DNA from: Takakia lepidozioides
Lineage: Eukaryota > Streptophyta > Takakiopsida > Takakiales > Takakiaceae
Assembly: GCA_030704615.1 (NCBI GenBank)
Contig: CM060732.1
Coordinates: forward strand, 18,414,001-18,478,000
Direction: 5' to 3'
Length of the DNA stretch: 64,000 nt
Both the position numbers and the translations under genes were made by a program. The notes beneath the pieces are model-generated. The model saw only the letters and a program-made list of their open reading frames with translations. It did no database searches and was not told the DNA's origin. Positions 57,240 to 64,000 of this stretch are shown piece after piece (position 1 is the stretch's first letter; every line of letters starts with the position of its first letter).

Positions 57240-57345
57240 TATTTATGTACAGTAACGTCGGTTTTGGACGTGACGTGATGCACGTCCGTCGCTGATGTCG
57301 GACGTGACGCTGACGCGTCAACGCTACGTCACGTCCAAATTTGCA
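57240..57345 (+). repeat. CGTCA-rich segment, partner of 44775-44840
   Basis: GTCGGACGTGACGCTGACGC here and GTCGGACCTGACGCTGACGC at 44795-44814 lie in the same orientation, about 12.5 kb apart, followed in both by AACG...CGTCACGTC. Each is itself nearly palindromic. It lies just outside arrays 1 and 3 respectively. Confidence 0.7.
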
Positions 57346-57499
57346 ACTAGGGGCGGTGGCCGTCAAGTTTGCTGGGATCGGCACCAATGGTGGTAGAAAG
57401 AACTCTGGCCCTGTTATACAGCAAGAGAGAAGGAGCACTATAAAGATTGGAAGAAGGGGATCAATTGACCCTGGCCTCTGCCATGATCTTTGCAAAGAG

Positions 57500-57780
57500 A
57501 CACTAAACAGGGCATTTCTGCGACTCTTGGTCGTCGCAGTCTCGTCGCATTACCGCTGACGGGCGACTTCTAGCAGTCACAACCCCCGCGAGGTGGCGTG
57601 CCCTCGCCACGTGGCGGCCAAGGGGGAAATGACATCCTTGCGACTCCCCAACGTCACTGCCCTGTTGGAGCGTCGCTAGGCCATCCTAGCGACGACATGA
57701 CATCGCAATACCCCGTCGAGCTGGGCGTGGTGACGTTGCGACTCCCGCACGTCGCTGGGACGTCGCAGTACCCTCTAGCC
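57500..57780. repeat. GCGAC/GTCGC-rich block
   Basis: Irregular inverted pairs such as GCGACTCTTGGTCGTCGC and GTCGCTAGGCCATCCTAGCG. The first part is similar to 44250-44370, left of repeat copy 1, so the order GCGAC block then 330 bp repeat occurs on both sides of the cassette. Confidence 0.65.
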
Positions 57781-57794
57781 TGGGGGTCTAGGAT

Positions 57795-58125
57795 TGGGGA
57801 TTTCTGGTACGTAATGATTTTTGTTTTTACTCAATTTTTTTTTGTGAATTCAACCCTTGCACCACTACATCTGTGCAAAATATTGGACCACAAAAAAAAA
57901 TAAAAAAAATAAAAAATAAAAATAAAAAATTGCTCACTTTTTTAGACTCTCTATGAAGAGTGCATGAAGTTGTAGAGAACTTAACTTTGGAGTACAAATG
58001 AGGGAAGATAATATGGTTTTGGGTCCAGATGACTTTTGTTTACTCCCAATTTTTGCCCGTGCATTGCATATGTTGTCATTAAACATATGGCTTGAAAATG
58101 AAATTTAAAAAAAAATGTGTGCAGA
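57795..58125 (+). repeat. ~330 bp dispersed repeat, copy 4
   Basis: Starts GGGGATTTCTGGTACGTAAT and contains GACTCTCTATGAAGAGTGCA and AACATATGGCTTG. Confidence 0.85.
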
Positions 58126-58194
58126 GAGAGATGAGTATGAATGAATGCAGCAAAAAGAATAAAAAAAAGAAATGGAGGGGGGAGAGAGCGAATG

Positions 58195-58231
58195 TACTCA
58201 TAAGACGTTGTTTGCCGTAGCCTTACGGCCG
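58195..58231 (-). repeat. inverted copy of the LINE-cassette direct repeat
   Basis: On the minus strand it reads GGCCGTAAGGCTACGG then CAAACAACGTCTTATGAGTA, matching 14365-14400 at nearly every base. No RT lies next to it. Confidence 0.85.
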
Positions 58232-59024
58232 TAGACCCGCCCTTAGTTTGGGTGGAACAAAGAGAGAAAAGCTATTACTGTCATGTGAAGACAGGATTTG
58301 ACTGATCCCTTCGAAGAAATTTAATGACATCGTCTGCCTAGAAAAATTTCCATTGTACTAGAGTCTAGTTTTTATCTCAGCTTACCTCTAATCCAGGTGG
58401 GTGGGAAGTAAAAACCTTAATTTTAGTTTCAATCGCCAAAGAGTTTAGTTCCACTTAAGAGTCAAACACTTTATAGACTAATACTATCAAACCAGATACT
58501 ATCTAAGGCAGAGCTATAGCCACTAAGTAAATGTATTCATTGGCTACGATAAGGACATGATAGCTTGAAGCATTACAACCAGCGTACTGAAATAATATCC
58601 TTCATGACTTTTCATACTAAAGGATATGCAGAGAACACCTGTGACTTATGAAAGTTGCAAGGAAAGACATGCTCTTAAGAGCCACCAATTCAAGGCTTTA
58701 AATGAAATCAGATTGTTGTCGTGGCAGTTTCTAGAAACCCTCGGAATTCAAATAGGTCTCAGGTATGCATAAGGAAGGTCCTACAATCACTCGATCTTTA
58801 GATCCAGATTGCTCATTTCCAGGGATGTGTGTGATCGAGTCCAAAGTTTTTCAATATTTAGTCTCCACGACACATAGTTTCGTTGAAATTTCGAATGACT
58901 CATTGACTGAACTTGGTTCAAGCTCATATTTGGTCCACATGTGCTTAAGTATGTTCAGATAACATATGCAAAGTTGCAAATGACGAGCATCAAGAATAAA
59001 TATTCACCCCGACGTCGTAGGCCC
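58232..59024. other. intergenic, nothing coding recognised
   Basis: Only the 58938-58995 copy of the segment found at 54405-54482 stands out. Confidence 0.4.
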
Positions 59025-59185
59025 TGCATGAAGTTGAAGAAAACTCACCCTTGGAGAGCAAATGATGGAGGAAAATATGGTTTTGGGTCCAGATGACTTT
59101 TGTTCACTGCCAAATTTTGCACGCACATTGCACACGCAGTCATTAAGCATATGGCTTGAGAATGGGAAAAAAAAAAATCATGTGA
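59025..59185 (+). repeat. ~330 bp dispersed repeat, copy 5 (5'-truncated)
   Basis: Begins inside the repeat at CTGCATGAAGTTGAAGA and runs to AAGCATATGGCTTGAGAATG and ATCATGTG. Confidence 0.8.
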
Positions 59186-59364
59186 TTTCACAGGTCTACT
59201 AGATCCTTCCAAACTTCGAAAAAGTTGTCAGTTCAAAGCACATACCACTTTCTGGGTGGGGATCATATCATTCGAGATAAGTCTCACCGAGGTTTTGTAG
59301 AAGTTATCTGATGTATCTAGATGTCAACGTTGTCTACTCACAATGGATGTCTGCTACGACTTAG

Positions 59365-59583
59365 GTGATTATGTCAAACAACTCCCACAAAGGCAACGCC
59401 GTGCAACTGGAGCAAGTGATGCAAAATGGCACCAAGACTCTGCGCTATGTAAATCACATGGAGGTGGAAATGTGTATGGGATATCCAGCAAATTACACCC
59501 ATCATGTGCAAGTAAAGGGAGCCGACAATTACTTAAATGCTCTCATTACAAACATGTACATAAATATTTTTAGCTTATATTTA
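59365..59583 (+). pseudogene. possible C-5 cytosine methyltransferase C-terminal fragment
   Basis: A short ORF reads LRYVNHMEVEMCMGYPANYT, then VKGADNYLNALITN. The pattern (M)E-E-xMGYP-x-YT followed by a conserved Gly/Asn block resembles the C-terminal TRD-side segment of DNMT3/DRM-type cytosine methyltransferases. No catalytic PC or ENV motif is present in the window, so this is at best a fragment, and the resemblance could be chance. Confidence 0.25.
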
Positions 59584-59929
59584 TGACCAGCATAGTGTAT
59601 CTACGTGGTTTTGTGGAGGGAAAGAATGTGAATTAAATATGATGCAAGAGAGGCCAATTTACAATTGGTCTACATGAACATCACTAATCGTTTCGGTCGT
59701 TAATGTCATCCATTGATTGTACTTCGACCAAGCCTGAGGTGGTCAAGAATTTTCAAACCCCAAAAAAACATCCAGGAATGACACATAGGGATTATGCATC
59801 CACTCAGTTACGTTCTCGGTCTTCGCATAAGAACAGAAAGGAGAAGTTGAAGACCAGCATCAGATGGATGTTGCTAAAATGTAAAACTCTCATGTTTGCA
59901 TTTCAGAGGACTTTCTTTGGATAAAGCCA

Positions 59930-60409
59930 AATTTCACGTAGGGAATCCATTGATCCGGAGTGTTGAAAACTTGGAGTGAGGCCGATTCTCTTGTCTTTCT
60001 TGCATCTCTAACATGAGATACTCTAATGATAGTTTGGAACTGTTCGTAGTTGTGAACATTGTTCAACCAACATTGTTCTCTCTTTTTGACGATCCTGGTT
60101 TAAATTAGTGCAATGAAACCAAACAACCTCTACATATTGAAATGTGCATAATTTACGGCCCTTGGCTTGCTCGTGTCTATCCGTAGTGATTTATTTGTCC
60201 AGGGATGACCTGTTCTTCCGCTGCAACAAACTCGTTCACAAAATGCTCTTCTTTCGCTCCAATCCATTTGTCTTTTGAGTACAACCTCAGCGTAATACAT
60301 TTGCACAAAGTATTGGCCGATTTCGGCAGAGGCTTTGTGTCCACACACATGTTGGAATTTGGACTTCATATTTTCCATCCAACCACGATCTAGGCTAATA
60401 ACCACAATC
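59930..60409. other. intergenic with an unassigned minus-strand ORF
   Basis: The ORF at 60130-60405 (minus) has ordinary protein composition (YYAEVVLKRQMDWSERRAF) but I recognise no family. It could be a relic of another cassette gene. Confidence 0.3.
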
Positions 60410-60600
60410 TAATCGCTAATCGCTAATCGCTAATCGTTTCATCAGAGATCGTTTCAATGGCTTATCGCTAATCGATAATCATGAATCGTCATCGTTAATC
60501 GTTATTCCAAAATCATGGAAGTATTCCTTCAGATCGTTAATCGTTCATCGTTATTCAATTGACGATCTGTTCATTTGATGTTTTATGTTTTATGTTTTAT
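60410..60600. repeat. TAATCG-type and TTTTATG short tandem repeats
   Basis: Clusters of (G)CTAATCG / GTTAATCG motifs at 60410-60560 and (ATGTTTT)3 at 60578-60602. The GTTAATCG motif also occurs at the satellite inversion points (51.62 and 52.88 kb). Confidence 0.7.
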
Positions 60601-60603
60601 GTT

Positions 60604-61170
60604 TGCAAAATCATCCGATGTTGTGCTTCTCTCTACCGTCATACCTAAGCATGTGATTGAGTTGATTTGTGACGAAGAGTAATGCATCTTTGATCAATGG
60701 TCTTACAATAATATCTTGTTCCTCCAAAAAAAATTAGTTGACTTTATTTCATTATTGTATTTGATGGTTTGATGATAGAATATGATTGATGATTTCGTGA
60801 TTTGATGTTCATTTTGAATTAAGGCCAAAGCTTTATACAAAGCAAAATCATTCGATGTTGTGCTTCTCTCTACCATCTTACCTGAGCATGTGCGCGCGTT
60901 TTTCTCTGACGAAGAGTATTGCATGGATAACAATTGCGTCGTTATGTGACAAAACCATTCAAATTCGTCAAGAAATCGAGGATGTCGCCAAAGAAGTTTA
61001 GTATATGCCTAATCCGACGCTCTCTATAAATTATTTAATAAATCTAGATGTCAACGTTGTCTCCGGACAGTGGAGACAACGAACTTGAAAACTAATAACA
61101 ACGATATTGAAATAAGGGCAAAGCTTTACACAAAGTGAAATCATCCAATGTTATGCTTATCTCTACCATG
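60604..61170 (+). repeat. three dispersed direct copies of an ~85 bp segment
   Basis: Copies at 60604-60690, 60841-60930 and 61136-61170 share AAATCATCCGATGTTGTGCT, TCTCTACC and (first two) GACGAAGAGTA. Confidence 0.8.
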
Positions 61171-61190
61171 TCAAGTTATTTTACCACTAG

Positions 61191-61690
61191 TGTGAAACTA
61201 GCTAGGAAATAGCTAGCTTTTACATATTGACATTTGGGATTGGCCCAAGTGTCAATCCAGGGGTCAAGGCAGATTTAGGCCCTGGAGTGGTTATCTTCAC
61301 GGCAAGCGCGGGAGGCTCATCTTTCTCGAGTTGAGCCTCACCGCGCCTAGCTATGGCGCCGTAGTGTGGATTCCCCATGGCGTGGGGTGCACTTGGCTTG
61401 ACTTGTATTTGAGTGATGAGGTTATATATGCATGAGTTTATGCTTCAGCTTTGTGAGCTCGCATGAGCTTGTGCTTGTATTCTTCTTCTTTATCACTCGA
61501 GAAAGATGAGCTCGTATCTGTGAGTGCCAGATACGAGTTAGTTGTAGCACTTGTGGTTTTTGCTTGAGAATGAGAGAAACCAAGTTGTTATGCAAGGAGC
61601 ACCGTGGAGCTCTTGGTTGTTAGAAGCGGAGGCGATGTGGGTTACGAGGTGGTAGACCTTGGCATTCGATCTTCAGCTTCAGAGATGAAA
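61191..61690 (+). repeat. LTR-like segment related to the 4.2-4.7 kb LTR
   Basis: Shares with the Ty3 LTR the hairpin block GGAGGCTCATCTT...GAGTTGAGCCTC, a following GTGGATTCC and a TTGACTTG...GAGTGA stretch, in the same order. A TATA-like TTATATATGCATGAG lies at 61431-61445. Ends are not defined; the start at TGTGAAACTAGC is a guess. Confidence 0.45.
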
Positions 61691-62150
61691 GCACCATGCT
61701 GCAGGTAATTCCAGAGCACCTTGATGGTTTCAGATTGTGTACATGCATGAGCAAGCACGATTGGGAAGAGGACCAGTCAAGAGCAGGTTATAGTGGCTTT
61801 GGTGGCAAAGCTGAGAACTGGACTTGGGAATGCGAGCTTTCATTGTGTGAAGGATTGCAAGACCAAGCGAAAGGGCTGATTTGGCTTGGGGCAAATCAGT
61901 GCACTTTGTGGAGTATGGTGAGATTGGGTTTCAATCTCGAGCTTCAGCATTGAGAGGGCTCTTGTCATGGCAAGAGCAGGGCTGGAACAGGAGCTAAGAG
62001 GTGCGGCAAGGCCATGGAATGTGCACCTAGGGTTTCAGAGCTTGGAAGAAGAGCTCTTGCACCACAAGAGAAGTGTCTTGTGGCTGGAAATGTAAGCCTT
62101 AGGGTTTCAGGAGCTTGGCAAAGGCTGTGGAGTGCTTAGTCTTGTCTTAG
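61691..62150. other. post-LTR region, unassigned
   Basis: An 85-codon ORF at 61696-61953 (WEEDQSRAGYSGFGGKAEN) has no recognised domain. The sequence resembles internal leader DNA of an LTR element. Confidence 0.3.
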
Positions 62151-62159
62151 AGAGCATCA

Positions 62160-62600
62160 AGGAGCCAAGGAGCCAAGATAGGGGGCTGATATCTCTTGTG
62201 TGAAGAGGTTGCATGTGTGGAGCATGTATTCAGCTCATTGAAGCTTCCATCTTCAAGCTTGGAGGGCAAGCAAGGAAGAGGGAAGGGCTGACTTCCCTTA
62301 TGTGAGGGCAATGCATGTGTGGAGCATGCTATCAGCCTGGTGAAGGCTTGCACTTTTAGGTGTGGGAGTGCAAGAAGGAAGGAAGGGGCTGGTTTCCCTG
62401 TAGGGCATGTAGAGCATGCTTTCAGCCTGCTGAAGCTTGTATTTTCAGGTTTGTGGGTGCAAGAAATGAAGCAAAGGAGCTGATTCTCTTATGGTGAGAG
62501 TGGGGCATGTGTGGAGCATGCCTTCAGCCCATTGAGGCTCTTGTTTTCAAGCCTTAGAGAGCTAGAACGGAAGGTCTAGGGCTGGTTTCCACTTGGAGTG
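62160..62600 (+). repeat. tandem repeat, about 4 units of ~100 bp
   Basis: The marker GCATGTGTGGAGCATG (or GCATGTAGAGCATG) recurs at 62211, 62313, 62405 and 62515, each followed by TTCAGCC(T/C) and GAAGCTT or GAGGCTC. Unit length varies from 92 to 110. Confidence 0.8.
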
Positions 62601-63009
62601 AAAGAAAAGCACTTGTAGGGCCTATGTGAGTTGGGGTTTCAACTTCAAGCTTGAAGGGAGCGCAACTCTTGAAGCAACAGGTGTAGAGGGCTGGAATAGG
62701 CTCTAAGACAGATGCTATGGCCAATGAGAGTGCTTGAATGAGTGCTCACAAGGGCTGGGAACCAGCAGGGCTTGGTTGTTTGCCATTGAGTTTAGTGGCG
62801 TGTTTGGGGAGGCTAAGTGAGAAAGAAGGCTTGGTTTGTGGCAACCACCTCATGGCTTAGGGCTACTATGGTGGTGTGTGGGAGCCGAAAGAGCAAGGAT
62901 ACCTTGCTGATTTCCTCACAGCCACCATAGCTCGGTGGAAAGAAGCCTAGAGTCCAAGAGACACAAACCCTAGCTTGGCGTGGCTAAACCCCTTGGAGAA
63001 ATGGCTAAA
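62601..63009. other. unassigned spacer
   Basis: No ORF with a domain; shares the G-rich style of the flanking repeats. Confidence 0.35.
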
Positions 63010-64000
63010 CTGCCAGAGCGGCCATGTGTGGGGCTGTGACAGGCTGTGGCAAGCTGTGACAGGCTGTGCCCATGGCCTTTGGGGCTGTGACGGGCTGTGA
63101 GGGGCTGTGACAGGCCGTGCCTGAGGCCTTTGAGGCTGTGACGGGCTGTGAGGGGCTGTGACAGGCCGTGCCCATGGCCTTTGGGGCTGTGAGGGGCTGT
63201 GATGGGCTGTGTCAGGCTGTGACAGGCTGTGCCCAGTGGCCTTTGGGGCTGTGACGGCTGTGCGGGGCTGTGACAGGCTGTGCCCTGAGGCCTGTGGGGC
63301 TGTGAGGGGCTGTGATGGGCTGTGCAAGCTGTGACGGGCTGTGATGGGCTGTGATGGGTTGTGACAGGCTGTGCCCTGTGCCCTGTGGGGCTGTGACGGG
63401 CTGTGTCAGGCTGTGACAGGCTGTGCCCAGTGGCCTTTGGGGCTGTGACAGGCTGTGCCCTGAGGCCTGTGGGGCTGTGACGGGCTGTGGCGAGCTGTGA
63501 CAGGCTGTGCCCATGGCCTTTGGGGCTGTGACGGGCTGTGAGGGCTGTGACAGGCCGTGCCTGAGGCCTTTGAGGCTGTGACGGGCTGTGAGGGGCTGTG
63601 ACAGGCCGTGCCCATGGCCTTTGGGGCTGTGAGGGGCTGTGAGGGGCTGTGACAGGCTGTGCCCTGTGGCCCTGTGGGGCTGTGACGGGCTGTGTCAGGC
63701 TGTGGCGAGCTGTGACGGGCTGTGACAGGCTGTGCCCAGAGGCCTTTGAGGCTGTGACGGGCTGTGAGGGGCTGTGACAGGCCGTGCCTGAGGCCTTTGA
63801 GGCTGTGACGGGCTGTGAGGGGCTGTGACAGGCCGTGCCCATGGCCTTTGGGGCTGTGACGGGCTGTGAGGGGCTGTGACAGGCTGTGCCCTGTGCCCTG
63901 TGGGGCTGTGAGGGGGCTGTGACAGGCTGTGCCCAGAGGCCTTGAGGCTGTGACGGGCTGTGAGGGGCTGTGACAGGCCGTGCCTGAGGCCTTTAAGGCT
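63010..64000. repeat. GC-rich minisatellite, continues past the window end
   Basis: The basic 10-11 base unit is GGGCTGTGAC (also GGGCTGTGAGG and GGCTGTGACA), organised into higher-order units of about 50 bases that end GCCGTGCCCATGGCCTTT or GCCGTGCCTGAGGCCTTT. The two ends alternate, giving a second level of order. Long minus-strand ORFs made of SQPVTA-type repeats are by-products of unit phase. Confidence 0.93.

Noticed and set aside
62970-63842. 290-codon minus-strand ORF of SQPVTA-type repeats
   Set aside because: It is the translation of the minisatellite; unit lengths happen to keep a frame open, there is no start context, and other frames show equivalent ORFs.

Overview
This window is plant nuclear DNA, almost certainly from a land plant, because it holds a complete-looking JAZ/TIFY jasmonate repressor and a plant-type RABD (Rab1) GTPase. 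A PHD-tailed Ty3 element, long introns and heavy transposon load would suit a non-flowering lineage (bryophyte, lycophyte or fern), but that is inference. Only three conventional host genes are visible, all on the minus strand between 21.5 and 33.4 kb: RABD (eight exons resolved to the base, 202 residues), a single-exon TMEM208/SND2-like ER membrane protein, and JAZ (TIFY and Jas exons resolved; part of its 5' half not).

Layout. 1-4.7 kb: 3' part of a decayed Ty3/gypsy element whose integrase ends in a PHD finger, inserted into the reverse transcriptase of a minus-strand Ty1/copia element (4.7-8.5 kb; LTR and primer-binding site identified). 8.5-21 kb: TE-derived intergenic DNA with a MITE (11.66-12.04 kb), a LINE-type RT cassette flanked by 56-60 bp direct repeats (14.4-16.6 kb), a long palindrome (17.5 kb) and a weak ORF1-like relic (19.4 kb). 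21.5-33.4 kb: host genes. 34.8-35.7 kb: an 821 bp element with perfect 17 bp terminal inverted repeats and TTAA duplications (piggyBac-like). 38.9-43.7 kb: a broken SET-domain gene followed by a CACTA-type transposase. 44.3-59.2 kb: an unusual repeat-rich block described below. 59.3-64 kb: relics, an LTR-like segment and a minisatellite that runs off the window.

The best candidate for something undescribed is 44.3-57.8 kb. Three decayed genes (a BED-zinc-finger protein, a RING protein with a SUMO-interaction-like tail, and a protein-kinase-like gene) each start just downstream of a TATA box that itself lies about 50-70 bp from an array of roughly 50 bp units containing the palindrome GCGACCACC/GGTGGTCGC. 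The outer arrays are in opposite orientation, the block is littered with copies of one ~330 bp repeat and with a 120 bp satellite in inverted blocks, and a CGTCA-rich segment recurs near both ends. It reads as a large, decayed multigene mobile cassette, although no transposase is visible inside it. In-frame stops throughout the TE genes are mostly TGA, TAG or TAA where CGA, CAG or CAA would restore the frame, consistent with decay of methylated cytosines.
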